Origin: Paraburkholderia ginsengiterrae
Lineage (GTDB): Bacteria > Pseudomonadota > Gammaproteobacteria > Burkholderiales > Burkholderiaceae
DNA: 38,346 nt
Assembly: GCF_001645125.1 (NCBI RefSeq)
Contig: NZ_LXKA01000350.1
Location: forward strand, 1-38,346
Direction of reading: 5' to 3'
Shown here: positions 1-7,468 of the stretch, piece by piece
Layout of the letters: every line of letters starts with the position of its first letter
How positions within the stretch are numbered: the first letter of the stretch is position 1
Made by a program: the position numbers and the translations under genes
Notes under the pieces: model-generated
Database searches by the model: none
What the model saw: only the letters and a program-made list of their open reading frames with translations
Told to the model about the DNA's origin: nothing

Positions 1-2
1 CC

Positions 3-527
3 GCCAACTTCAATCTGATCACGCCGAATCTGTGCGACGACGGTCACGACTCGCCGTGCGTGAACGGCCAGCCGGGCGGCCTGACGAGCGCGAACACGTT
101 CCTGCAGAAGTGGGTGCCGATTATCACTGCTTCGCCGGCGTTCCAGCAGGACGGCTTGCTGATCATCAACTTCGACGAAAGCAGTTACGCCACGGTGACG
201 CAGTCGGCCTCGGGCGAGGATCTGATCTTCGCCGGCGCGACCTGCTGCAGCCAGCAGCCGGGTCCCAATCTGCCGGCGTTCCCGCAGACTTCTTCGCTGA
301 CGTACAAGGGCATGACGATCAACCTGACGAAGCAGAGCTTCGGCGGCGACCGCACCGGCGCGGTCATGATCTCGAAGTTCATCAAGCCGGGCAGGGTGTC
401 GACGGTGCAGTACAACCATTACTCGATGCTCAAGAGCATTGAAGACATCTTCCAGCTCGACCACCTCGGTTATGCGGCGCAGGCAGGCCTCGTAGGGTTC
501 GGCGGCGACATCTTCACGAACCTGTAA
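3..527 (+). CDS. Secreted phosphoesterase / acid phosphatase, C-terminal part
   Basis: The open frame enters from the left edge in phase with base 3 and ends at TAA 525-527, so about 174 C-terminal residues are visible and the N-terminus is outside. It resembles the phosphoesterase family that includes AcpA-type acid phosphatases and phospholipase C-like enzymes. The segment FNLITPNLCDDGHD near the start and LLIINFDES near residue 60 look like the metal-binding part. The closing segment YNHYSMLKSIEDIFQLDHLG is characteristic of this family. Such enzymes hydrolyse phosphate esters outside the cytoplasm. The di-heme peroxidase gene starts 8 bases downstream, which suggests co-transcription. The family assignment is fairly firm; the substrate is unknown. 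Confidence 0.8.
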   Translation, partial: ANFNLITPNLCDDGHDSPCVNGQPGGLTSANTFLQKWVPIITASPAFQQDGLLIINFDESSYATVTQSASGEDLIFAGATCCSQQPGPNLPAFPQTSSLTYKGMTINLTKQSFGGDRTGAVMISKFIKPGRVSTVQYNHYSMLKSIEDIFQLDHLGYAAQAGLVGFGGDIFTNL

Positions 528-535
528 GCGACTCG

Positions 536-1816
536 ATGCTGTTTCCCGCAATACGTTTCAACGCGCGCTCCGGCGCGCGGTTTGCAGCGCTTGCCGCGCT
601 GCTTGCTGCGGTCCTGTTGCCTGGTGCGGCAGCGGCCGCAGCGGTTGCCGCGCCTGGCGCTGCCGCCGACGCGAAGCCCGTCTATAGCGATGCTGCCGCG
701 CTCGGCAAGCTGATGTTCTTCGATGCATCGCTATCGGCCTCGGGCAAGATGTCGTGTGCCAGCTGCCATAGCCCGTCGCATGCGTACGGGCCACCCAATG
801 GCCTCGCAGCGCAACTGGGTGGGGCGGACATGCGCTCGCAAGGCACGCGCGCCGTGCCGAGCCTGCGCTACGTGCTGAACCGCACACCCATGTGGAGCCA
901 CGCGCAGGCAGCCAGCATGTCCGAGCGGCTGAGCGAAACGGACAATGCGCCGGTGGGCGGATTCGGCTGGGATGGCCGCTTCAACCGCTTGCGCGATCAG
1001 GCGAGTTTCCCGCTGCTCAATCCGGATGAGATGGCGAACAAGGACCCGGTGGCAGTGCTCGTCAAACTGGAGCGCGCGCCGTATGCGGCACGCTTCAAGG
1101 AAGTGTTCGGCCAGAACATCTTCGCCGACCCGGCCAGGGCGTTCACGCAGGCGATGTACGCGATCGAGCGCTTCGAACTCGAAGACCCGAGCTTTCATCC
1201 GTACACCAGCAAGTTCGATTATTACCTCGACGGCAAATTGCAACTAACGGCACAAGAACTGAGAGGCAAAAAACTGTTCGACAATCCGTCGGGCGGCAAT
1301 TGCGCCGCCTGCCACATCGATCAGGCGGGTGTCGACGGTTCCCATCCACTGTTCACCGACTTCAATTTCCAGGCGCTCGGTGTGCCGCGCAATCCGGAGT
1401 TGCGCGCGAACGCCGATCCGAAGTACTTCGACATGGGTTTGTGCGGACCGCTACGCACCGATCAGGCGAGCGACACGAGCAACTGCGGCCTGTTCAAATC
1501 GGTCTCGCTGCGCAACACGGCGACGCGCCAGGTGTTCTTCCACAACGGTCGCTTTCATACGCTAAAGGACTCGCTGCGTTTCTACGTTCAGCGCGACACC
1601 AATCCGGCGAAGTGGTATCCAAAAGACGCCCACGGCAAGGTCGACAAATTCAACGACTTGCCGGTTGCGCTACGCGTGAACGTCGACACGACCGACGAGC
1701 CGCTCACGCGCAAAGCGGGGGAGCGCCCGGTGTGGTCCGAACGGGATATCGACGACGTCGCTGCTTTTCTCGCGACGCTCAACGACGGCTACGTGCCGAA
1801 ACCGAAGCAGCAGTGA
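536..1816 (+). CDS. Di-heme cytochrome c peroxidase / MauG-family protein
   Basis: A 426-residue exported protein. A hydrophobic, alanine-rich signal peptide covers about residues 15-45. Two c-type heme sites are visible: CASCH at residues 74-78 and CAACH at 256-260, the spacing expected of di-heme peroxidases (CcpA/MauG family). In this family the enzyme reduces hydrogen peroxide, or oxidises a protein partner, in the periplasm, using one high-potential and one peroxidatic heme. The C-terminal part has the usual SLRNTATRQVFFHNGRF segment, with a His likely near a heme. It starts 8 bases after the phosphoesterase stop, so the two probably share a transcript. Whether it is a true peroxidase or a MauG-like modifying enzyme cannot be told from sequence alone. 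Confidence 0.88.
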   Translation: MLFPAIRFNARSGARFAALAALLAAVLLPGAAAAAAVAAPGAAADAKPVYSDAAALGKLMFFDASLSASGKMSCASCHSPSHAYGPPNGLAAQLGGADMRSQGTRAVPSLRYVLNRTPMWSHAQAASMSERLSETDNAPVGGFGWDGRFNRLRDQASFPLLNPDEMANKDPVAVLVKLERAPYAARFKEVFGQNIFADPARAFTQAMYAIERFELEDPSFHPYTSKFDYYLDGKLQLTAQELRGKKLFDNPSGGNCAACHIDQAGVDGSHPLFTDFNFQALGVPRNPELRANADPKYFDMGLCGPLRTDQASDTSNCGLFKSVSLRNTATRQVFFHNGRFHTLKDSLRFYVQRDTNPAKWYPKDAHGKVDKFNDLPVALRVNVDTTDEPLTRKAGERPVWSERDIDDVAAFLATLNDGYVPKPKQQ

Positions 1817-1859
1817 TCCGCTCGGGAAGCACCGCGAGTGCGCGAATCCTAAGACGATT

Positions 1860-1889
1860 TTGGGTCTAATTTGGGGGCAGAGCTATAAT
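1860..1889 (+). promoter_or_regulatory. Sigma-70-type promoter of the lytic transglycosylase
   Basis: A perfect -10 hexamer TATAAT lies at 1884-1889. TTGGGT at 1860-1865 could be the -35, with an 18-base spacer. Transcription would begin near 1896, leaving a short leader before the start codon at 1920. Confidence 0.55.
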
Positions 1890-1919
1890 GCTCTGATCCC
1901 CTTTTCCCCATCCTTCGTT

Positions 1920-2573
1920 ATGAGCCGGTTACTTTGCCTGATCGTGCTTTCGCTCGGACTGATGCAAGCCGCGTCGGCTGACGAAAACAGCGACCGCATG
2001 GCCGCGTATCTGACGACGAAATTCGGCCTGGCCAAGGAAAAGGCGCAAAAGATCTCCGACGCGGTGCAATCCGCCGCCTCCAAATATTCCCTCCCGCCGG
2101 CGCTCCTGCTGGCGATCATCTCGATCGAATCCCGCTTCAAGGAAAAGGCCAAAGGCTCCAATGGTGCGACTGGGCTGATGCAGGTCGTTCCGGGCGCGCA
2201 TCGGGGTTTGTTGAGGAACGTGAAAGACCTCACCGAGCCGACCGCGAATATCGACGTGGGCTCGGCGATCCTGTACGGCTACATGCGTTCGGCCAACGGC
2301 GACCTGAACGCCGCGCTCAAAAGCTACGGCGGGTCGCAAGCGTATGCGCAGAAAGTAAGCCTGCGCGCCGGCGACTTCGCTGCGCTCAACACGCCGCAAG
2401 ACGCCGCGCAAAACGCGGACGGCCAGGCGGGTATGTGCGACGCACAGTCCGCGGCCGAGCGTTGCGCTGTGCCGGGAAGCTGGGCGAATGCGTTCACGCT
2501 GCCCGCTATCAATGCCGCCGGGCTAAGCGGCGCGGTGACACCGTCGCCGGGCATTCCTCTGACGTCCCACTAA
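1920..2573 (+). CDS. Lytic transglycosylase, SLT domain
   Basis: A 217-residue protein with a signal peptide (about residues 1-20, cut near AASA-DE). The soluble lytic transglycosylase domain follows. The catalytic glutamate is Glu70 in IISIESRF, followed by the family motif GATGLMQVVP. A GSAILYGYMR segment and an N-A-A-L-xx-Y-G-G stretch complete the lysozyme-like fold. Such enzymes cleave the MurNAc-GlcNAc bond of peptidoglycan to leave 1,6-anhydro ends, acting in the periplasm. The open frame continues upstream to 1860, but the ATG at 1920 is chosen because it gives the signal peptide and lies just after a good promoter. The cysteine-containing tail of about 50 residues is unlike the domain. 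The gene looks monocistronic. Confidence 0.88.
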   Translation: MSRLLCLIVLSLGLMQAASADENSDRMAAYLTTKFGLAKEKAQKISDAVQSAASKYSLPPALLLAIISIESRFKEKAKGSNGATGLMQVVPGAHRGLLRNVKDLTEPTANIDVGSAILYGYMRSANGDLNAALKSYGGSQAYAQKVSLRAGDFAALNTPQDAAQNADGQAGMCDAQSAAERCAVPGSWANAFTLPAINAAGLSGAVTPSPGIPLTSH

Positions 2574-2670
2574 GCGTTATCCCAAATTTTCTTCTTGCTT
2601 CGGTGCGCCGCGCCGGGAGCGCCTGCGGCCGTCGACTGTCAAATCTCGTAGGACGCCGCGCTGCGTAGTT

Positions 2671-2700
2671 TTTACGCACATCAGGCAACCAATCTACAAT
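2671..2700 (+). promoter_or_regulatory. Possible promoter of the DUF2242 lipoprotein
   Basis: TACAAT at 2695-2700 is a good -10 match and sits 43 bases before the start codon. The -35 (TTTACG at 2671 or TTACGC at 2672) is poor. Judged from position and the -10 only. Confidence 0.35.
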
Positions 2701-2742
2701 GCATTCCCATTCGCGCTCACGCAGCGCCCCTTCCGATCGACC

Positions 2743-3441
2743 ATGTTGACCTCCTTCTCCAGAACCACTGCGGCCGCGTTGCTCGGCCTGCTGGCCGTTG
2801 CCGCTTGCAGCAGCACGCCGCAGCCGAAATTCCAGCAGGAATTATTCGAAACGGGCGCAAGCCCGTATGCGCGCAATTTCAATTCGAGTACCACGGACGC
2901 CTGCGAGGCCGCCCGCCGCGCCCTGCTGAGCCAGGGCTATCTGACGACAATGCCCCGCAGCGATACCGTCGACGGCACCAAGAATTTCCAGCCGACAGGC
3001 GATACCCACGTGGTTGTCGAATTTCACGTGGTCTGCACGCCAGGGGAAGAGGCGAGCGATACCAGCATCGTGTACGTCAATGCCGTGCAGAACGGTTTTG
3101 CGCTGAAAAAGAGCGATACGTCGGCGAGCGTCGGTCTGAGCGTGCTGGGTTCGCTGTCGTTGCCGATCCGTTCGAATAACGACGCGATGGTCAAGGTTTC
3201 GAGCGAGACGATTCCTTCCGGCAAGTTCTATGACCGCTTCTTCGGGCTCGTCGATCACTATTTGCAAACGGTGGTGCGCACGCAGCCGGTCACCAGCAGC
3301 CGCATTGAGACGAGTCTCTTGCCAATGCCGGTCGAGGCGCCGGCTCCAGTTCCCGCTCCAGCGCCCAGCTTCGCCATGCCGGACGCCATCGATAAGGCGG
3401 CTTCCGCGCAACCGGCGAGCGGAACCGCTGTAGCGCCCTGA
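2743..3441 (+). CDS. DUF2242 family lipoprotein
   Basis: A 232-residue predicted lipoprotein. The signal peptide ends in a lipobox, LAVAAC, with the lipidated cysteine at residue 22. The body resembles the DUF2242 family: an early YARNFNSSTTDACEAARRAL stretch, a G-DTHVVVEFHVVC strand and a glycine/serine-rich turn SVGLSVLGSLSLP. The last 45 residues are low-complexity Pro/Ala repeats (APAPVPAPAPS), probably an unstructured tail. No enzymatic motif is visible and the family has no known function. The lipobox suggests anchoring to a membrane facing the periplasm. It stands alone, with its own possible promoter and an inverted repeat just downstream. Confidence 0.85.
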   Translation: MLTSFSRTTAAALLGLLAVAACSSTPQPKFQQELFETGASPYARNFNSSTTDACEAARRALLSQGYLTTMPRSDTVDGTKNFQPTGDTHVVVEFHVVCTPGEEASDTSIVYVNAVQNGFALKKSDTSASVGLSVLGSLSLPIRSNNDAMVKVSSETIPSGKFYDRFFGLVDHYLQTVVRTQPVTSSRIETSLLPMPVEAPAPVPAPAPSFAMPDAIDKAASAQPASGTAVAP

Positions 3442-3466
3442 TTCTTCAGCGCAGGTTCAGCAGGTT

Positions 3467-3493
3467 AAGGCTGATCAAGGTCTGATCAGCCTT
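3467..3493 (+). terminator. Perfect 11-bp inverted repeat after the DUF2242 gene
   Basis: AAGGCTGATCA (3467-3477) and TGATCAGCCTT (3483-3493) form a perfect 11-bp stem with a 5-base loop, 26 bases after the stop codon. No T-run follows (CAATCTC), so it is not a textbook intrinsic terminator. It could instead be a processing or protein-binding site. Confidence 0.5.
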
Positions 3494-3517
3494 CAATCTC
3501 AGCGCGAAGGGGTACTT

Positions 3518-3780
3518 ATCCTATGTCTTTTACTTCATGCGTATATATATATAGTAATAGTTAACAAGGGTTAACCCCTTCTGTGGATAACTCCCAAATG
3601 TCGCGTCACATCAACGTCATGCAAGTCCAATAACCCTGCGGAACACGTCTGTAGAAAAACTACAAAGCCGGGATAACTTTGACGGGGCTTGGCTACCGCA
3701 GCCCTTTATCAAGATTTCACACACAGGCTGTTCCGTGCACTATCCCAAAGTTATTCATAGGGAATTGTGGATAACTTGCC
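3518..3780. other. AT-rich intergenic segment with DnaA-box-like sites
   Basis: The gap 3442-4018 holds no convincing gene. Within it lie an alternating TA tract (3541-3552), two GTTAAC sites (3560-3565 and 3570-3575), and two exact DnaA boxes in reverse orientation, TGTGGATAA at 3582-3590 and 3766-3774. A near-match, TTATTCATA (one base off TTATNCACA), lies at 3751-3759 and faces the second box. A weaker GGATAAC site is at 3671-3677. AT content is clearly higher than in the flanking genes. This could titrate or bind DnaA or be an origin-like element, but dnaA, dnaN and rep genes are absent from the window. Confidence 0.5.
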
Positions 3781-4018
3781 TTTCAGACCGGGTTTTTACC
3801 GGTTGCCGCGTGACTTTTTTCGTCGTTCGCGAGCGCTCGGCAGCGCACAGACCGCTATTCCTCAGACGCGCACATTGAAGCTGGACGGTACGAAGATTGC
3901 GTCTCTCATTTTGCAAACGCAACTGTTGCTATTTCGTCAAAACCATTTCGGCGACGACCGATCCAGGCATAAAGTTAAAGTGTTTTCTGAAGTTATTGGT
4001 GCGGTGCGGGGGTGTGTA

Positions 4019-4225
4019 ATGAAACGCAGAACAGCACGACAACTAGTCCGTCTTCTCTCGGACATCAGACATGCCACCCATTGCAGTACGCTACGGGCGG
4101 CCGCTACCAATCGGGCGATAGCGCTGGCATCCGCGGAAACGGATGAGTCGGCCGCGAGCAGCGACGAGGGCACCGAAGCCACGCACGATGCGCCGCACGA
4201 CAAACCGATCCGGAGCGGATCATGA
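4019..4225 (+). CDS. Small hypothetical protein, 68 aa
   Basis: A predicted 68-residue protein: a basic N-terminal half (MKRRTARQLVRLLSDIRH) followed by an acidic, Ser/Ala/Glu-rich second half. A purine-rich GCGGGGG stretch lies 8-14 bases before the ATG. The frame stays open upstream to a GTG at 3767, but that longer form would run through a DnaA-box-like site and lacks family sense, so the ATG is preferred. Its stop overlaps the next start (ATGA at 4222-4225), so the two are probably translationally coupled. I do not recognise a domain. The main support is the coupling and the ribosome site. Confidence 0.5.
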   Translation: MKRRTARQLVRLLSDIRHATHCSTLRAAATNRAIALASAETDESAASSDEGTEATHDAPHDKPIRSGS

Positions 4226-4473
4226 GAGCCGCGAGCGAACAGTCACTGCGCTTTCTGGTCGAGAAATGGCTTGCGCCGACGCCGTCGGCTCCCGTTCACG
4301 TCACCGAATTTAGCCGCACCCGTCTGGGAGGCCGGCGTTACGTACGCGTCGAGACTTCGCTGGAGGGGGGCTCGCGCGGATTATTCTTCTTTCGTCACGA
4401 CGACGGGTGCTGGTGCGTGTTTCCGCCCACTGCGGATACGCCGACCGCTCTCGGCTATCCGCGTGCGGCCTGA
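4222..4473 (+). CDS. Small conserved hypothetical protein, 83 aa
   Basis: An 83-residue protein that begins inside the stop codon of the preceding ORF (ATGA overlap). The sequence looks folded: a helical start (ASEQSLRFLVEKWLAP), an Arg-rich strand (RRYVRVETS), then LFFFRHDDGCWCVFPP, a compact aromatic-rich strand pair. No signal peptide or membrane segment is present. From memory, similar short proteins occur in Burkholderia genomes, but I cannot name a family or function. It converges on the DMT transporter gene 66 bases downstream. Its better-formed composition makes it more credible than its upstream partner. Confidence 0.62.
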   Translation: MRAASEQSLRFLVEKWLAPTPSAPVHVTEFSRTRLGGRRYVRVETSLEGGSRGLFFFRHDDGCWCVFPPTADTPTALGYPRAA

Positions 4474-4539
4474 CGGGGTAAGCAGTCCGACGGCGCCGGC
4501 CTCGCCCGTTTGGCTGCGGGCGGAGACGATGCGCGGGAC

Positions 4540-5472
4540 TTATAGCGACGCCTGAGGCGCGCGTTCGCGCCCGCGTTGCCAGGCCGGCATCACCTGACAG
4601 ACGATCAAACCCGCCAGCATCAGCGCGCACCCGAATAGCGCGCGCGCCGACAGCGTTTCACCGAGCACAAGCCAGCCCGCAATCGCGGCAAACACGCCTT
4701 CCATGCTGAAAATCACCGCGGCATGCGATGGCGCGGCATGCTGTTGCGCGACCACCTGAATCGTATAAGCGACGCCGACCGACAACGCACCGCCATACAC
4801 GATGGTCGGCGCGGCGCGCACGATCGCGGCGAGGCTGAGCGGCTCGATGACGAGGCCCACGAGCAGGCACGCGAGCCCGCAGGTCACGAACTGCACGAAC
4901 GCGAGCATGAGCGTGTCGTGCCGCAGCGCGAAGCGCCCGACCAGCATCATCTGAACGGAAATCACCAGCGCGCCGGCGAGCTGGTACCAGTCGCCGTACA
5001 GCATCGAAAAGTGTTCGTTGACGCTCAGGAAATACATGCCGACGACCGCCAGCGCCGCACCGAGCCACGTGCCGATTCCCGTGCGATGCCTGAACAGCAC
5101 GCCGAGCAAGGGCACGATTACCACGTAGAGCGAACTGATGAAGCCGGCGTTGGCGATCTTCGTGTACTGCAGACCGATCTGCTGGAACGAGATCGACCCG
5201 GCGACCACCAGACCAAGCAGCGCGCCGGCGCCGAGCAACTCACGAGCACCGCCGGCGCCGTGTTTTGTCAGCTCGGCCAGTGCGGGGCGGCGCACGCATA
5301 CGATCATCGTCAGCACGACGAGCGCGCCGAGCAGGAAGCGTAGCCCGGTGAACAGAAATGGTCCGATGGCGTCGAGACTCAGGCGTTGTGCGACGAACGC
5401 GGAGCCCCAGATCATCGCTGCGAGCAGCATCAGAAGATTGGCGCGCAGGTGCTGGCGGGTGTCGGCTTTCAA
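4540..5472 (-). CDS. DMT-superfamily (EamA) transporter
   Basis: A 310-residue integral membrane protein with about ten hydrophobic segments in two halves, the internal EamA duplication of drug/metabolite transporters. It opens with LLMLLAAMIWGSAFVAQR, the typical first helix, and the second half repeats VIFSMEGVFAAIAGWLVLGE, a family signature near the ninth helix. A short basic tail follows the last helix. Members usually export amino acids, nucleosides or other metabolites across the inner membrane; the substrate cannot be predicted here. The start at 5472 gives a short polar N-terminus of about ten residues. It is transcribed alone, away from the small secreted protein gene. Confidence 0.85.
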   Translation of the reverse strand: MKADTRQHLRANLLMLLAAMIWGSAFVAQRLSLDAIGPFLFTGLRFLLGALVVLTMIVCVRRPALAELTKHGAGGARELLGAGALLGLVVAGSISFQQIGLQYTKIANAGFISSLYVVIVPLLGVLFRHRTGIGTWLGAALAVVGMYFLSVNEHFSMLYGDWYQLAGALVISVQMMLVGRFALRHDTLMLAFVQFVTCGLACLLVGLVIEPLSLAAIVRAAPTIVYGGALSVGVAYTIQVVAQQHAAPSHAAVIFSMEGVFAAIAGWLVLGETLSARALFGCALMLAGLIVCQVMPAWQRGRERAPQASL

Positions 5473-5858
5473 AGGCGGTTTTTCAAATGGAGTGGTTCTG
5501 ACAAGGCATTCGAGGCTGGTTGGCGGTGCAGCGTTTGCCTACAAACAGTAATTTTATCCGGGCACTAGCGCGACTCGCGCGTAAATCGAGCGACCGCGAC
5601 AAGGAACGCGGATGCGTGACGACAACCTTGCCTGACCTCGACTAGGTAGTCTCCCTGATATCTGATGCCTGGTGGGTGAAAGCGTTTCGAAAGAAGGCTG
5701 TCTCCCGGAAAATACACATCGAGTTTTACGCATGACAAACTGCCTACGCTGGGTAATACTCTCCCGCGGGGAGCGGGAAGGCGCCTCAAGCCCTGTCTGC
5801 TTCACCGTGCAGCTTATTCATTCACATTGACTCAGTCGTCAGGTTTGGGGAACAACAC
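5473..5858. other. Divergent intergenic region, no gene seen
   Basis: This 386-base gap separates two divergent genes. For the right-hand gene a weak promoter can be drawn: ATGACA at 5732-5737, a 16-base spacer, and TAATAC at 5754-5759. That would give a leader of about 95 bases containing a GC-rich CTCCC/GGGAG fold at 5761-5773. For the transporter, TAAAAT on the minus strand near 5550-5555 is a possible -10. Short open frames here look like chance. Confidence 0.35.
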
Positions 5859-6071
5859 ATGAAAAAAGTTATCGTCTCGCTCGCAGCCGCTTCGATCGCG
5901 CTGGTTTCCGTTCAAGCTTTCGCACAAGCGTCCGACGCAGCAGCACCGGCTGCCGCAGCTAGCGCGCCGAAGAAGCACCACATCAAGCAACTGAAGACGC
6001 ACGGCAAGCGTGCTCCGGTTGCGGCAGCAGCTTCGGCAGCTGGTACGAACGACAAGGGCGCAGCAAACTAA
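5859..6071 (+). CDS. Small secreted Ala/Lys-rich protein, 70 aa
   Basis: A 70-residue protein with a classic signal peptide (MKKVIVSLAAASIALVSVQAFA) cut after AFA, leaving a mature chain of about 48 residues. The mature part is alanine-rich, with a central basic patch KKHHIKQLKTHGKR. It is disordered in appearance, with no cysteines. The composition recalls small acid-shock-type periplasmic proteins, but that is only an analogy. A strong intrinsic terminator lies 100 bases downstream and no other gene shares the unit, so it is monocistronic. Function unknown. Confidence 0.8.
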   Translation: MKKVIVSLAAASIALVSVQAFAQASDAAAPAAAASAPKKHHIKQLKTHGKRAPVAAAASAAGTNDKGAAN

Positions 6072-6169
6072 GCTGACGTTCGTCGCGTCAGGCGAGCCTC
6101 ACTGCTTCACCGCATTGCGCCGCCGTCCGGCTGGTGCAGCGGGAACCTGTATGAAGGCGCCGCCAGCGA

Positions 6170-6199
6170 AAGGGCCAGAGCTTACGCTCTGGCCTTTTT
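6170..6199 (+). terminator. Intrinsic terminator after the small secreted protein
   Basis: GGCCAGAG (6173-6180), loop CTTACG, CTCTGGCC (6187-6194), then TTTTT: a perfect 8-bp stem with a T-run. The A-run before the stem is short, so it mainly serves the plus strand. Confidence 0.9.
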
Positions 6200-6226
6200 G
6201 TTTTTGCAGCGCGAGTTGCGTGGCAA

Positions 6227-6505
6227 TTAGCCTGCGAGGCCGCGCCTGATCACTTCGTTCAGCAGACCCGTCATACCTTCGGGATGCGTAGCGGCCCGCG
6301 CTTTCAGCTCGGTGACCAGTTCGTCGTTCAGCTTGCAGGCAAAGGCGACGAGGCCTTGCGCCTGGTCGAGCTTGCGCTGTTCCCGGCGATCGAGTTTCGC
6401 CTCTGCACCCGCTGCTTTACCGAAGCGGTCGGCAGTTGCCAGCTTCATTGCGTTGTTCAGCTTGAGTGCCTTGTTTTTCTCAAGGTCGGTCTTTTTCATC
6501 GCCAT
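6227..6505 (-). CDS. Small conserved hypothetical protein, possibly ribbon-helix-helix-like
   Basis: A 92-residue, highly charged cytoplasmic protein. The first two thirds are helical and lysine-rich (LEKNKALKLNNAMKLA, then RREQRKLDQAQGLVAF). The last 30 residues, LNDELVTELKARAATHPEGM then GLLNEVIRRGL, have the strand-helix-helix rhythm of CopG/Arc-type DNA-binding domains, a weak resemblance only. A second ATG two codons in (6499) is an alternative start. It lies between the small secreted protein and the Mut7-C protein, converging on the terminator of the former. No partner toxin gene is next to it, so an antitoxin role is not supported. Confidence 0.65.
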   Translation of the reverse strand: MAMKKTDLEKNKALKLNNAMKLATADRFGKAAGAEAKLDRREQRKLDQAQGLVAFACKLNDELVTELKARAATHPEGMTGLLNEVIRRGLAG

Positions 6506-6618
6506 ACGGAAGGCCTCTGCCAGATAAGTAATCCCGCATTGTACGCACCGCGCCGGGCGTCACGCGAGCGAGCGGCGCCGCGTAGTCACGCGCGGAGCCG
6601 GCATCGTCCGGGAGAAGC

Positions 6619-7374
6619 TCACGAACGGCGGTCCCCCGGCGCCGCCACGCTGTCCATCAGCGCGCGCATTCTTTGCCAGTGCGTGCCTTCCCAGAAGACG
6701 CGTTGGCACACGTCGCAGGTCACGAATTGGGCATGCCGCTGCAGCACCCCGTCGGGGGCGCGGGCGCCGACTTCTTCTTTGGCGATACGTCGCAGCGGCG
6801 CATTGCACATCAGACATAAGCGGAATGGTTGCGCGCTGCCGGCCAGATCGAGCCGTTCAAACACTTCGCGCAATTGCTCGCGTGGCCTGAGCGCTCGAAC
6901 GTAGCAGCCATGCGTGATGCTGCGGCGTTTCAATAGCTCGCGGTCGCGTGTCAGGACAATGCGCTGTTGCGCGGCGGCGAGCGCTTCTATGTCGGCGTCC
7001 GGGTAATGGTTGTCGTACAGCGTATCGAAGCCGGCAAGCCGCAGCAGCGGCGCCAGACCGCCGAGATGCGCATCGGCGATGAAACGCACCACGCGCAAGG
7101 GCCGTTCACGCACGCGCAGGAGCGGCTGGATGTCGAGCGCTTCAAACTTGGGATAAACGGCGATGCGATCGCCTTCTGAAACGGGATGATTGAAACCGAC
7201 CGACTCGCCGTTCACCAGAATCAGTTCGACTTCGGTGTGCGGCACGCCGAGCACTTCGATCATGTGCTTCGCGGTGGCACCCGGTGCGCAGGCGTAACTG
7301 AACGCGCGCCGGCGCAGCGGCCGGGCGAGAAAATCGTTCAGCTCCTCGTAGAAGCGGAAAGTCGCGGTGACCAT
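6619..7374 (-). CDS. Mut7-C RNase domain protein with ubiquitin-like N-terminus
   Basis: A 251-residue two-domain protein. Residues 1-85 match the Mut7-C ubiquitin-like fold (FRFYEELNDFLAR at the start, VSEGDRIAVYP near the end). Residues 95-240 match the Mut7-C RNase domain, a PIN-like nuclease. The acidic residues are in FIADAHLGGLA and LTRDRELL, and a zinc ribbon follows with CLMC and CDVC pairs. In this family the RNase domain is predicted to cleave RNA; the bacterial role is not established. It is divergent from the reductase gene, with 94 bases between the two starts. Full length for the family and not truncated. Confidence 0.85.
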   Translation of the reverse strand: MVTATFRFYEELNDFLARPLRRRAFSYACAPGATAKHMIEVLGVPHTEVELILVNGESVGFNHPVSEGDRIAVYPKFEALDIQPLLRVRERPLRVVRFIADAHLGGLAPLLRLAGFDTLYDNHYPDADIEALAAAQQRIVLTRDRELLKRRSITHGCYVRALRPREQLREVFERLDLAGSAQPFRLCLMCNAPLRRIAKEEVGARAPDGVLQRHAQFVTCDVCQRVFWEGTHWQRMRALMDSVAAPGDRRS

Positions 7375-7468
7375 CGCTCCAGTATCGCACCGTGTTTCAT
7401 TGTGCGCTGCCCTGCATCTGTCGCATGGGTGTGCTTTACTTCCAGTTCTTTAGAAGATGGAGCGACAG

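Noticed and set aside
3518-3780. The DnaA-box gap as the chromosomal origin oriC
   Set aside because: No dnaA, dnaN, rpmH, gyrB or par genes in the window and only two exact boxes; kept as a finding but not called an origin.
3767-4018. A GTG-started upstream extension of the 68-residue ORF
   Set aside because: It begins inside a DnaA-box-like site, has no ribosome site, and adds 84 residues without family support.
5554-5805. Overlapping short minus-strand frames in the gap before the small secreted protein
   Set aside because: Basic low-complexity composition, no ribosome site, and located where divergent promoters are expected.
6227-6505. The 92-residue protein as an antitoxin of a toxin-antitoxin pair
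   Set aside because: No toxin-like gene overlaps or adjoins it on the same strand; the ribbon-helix-helix resemblance is weak.
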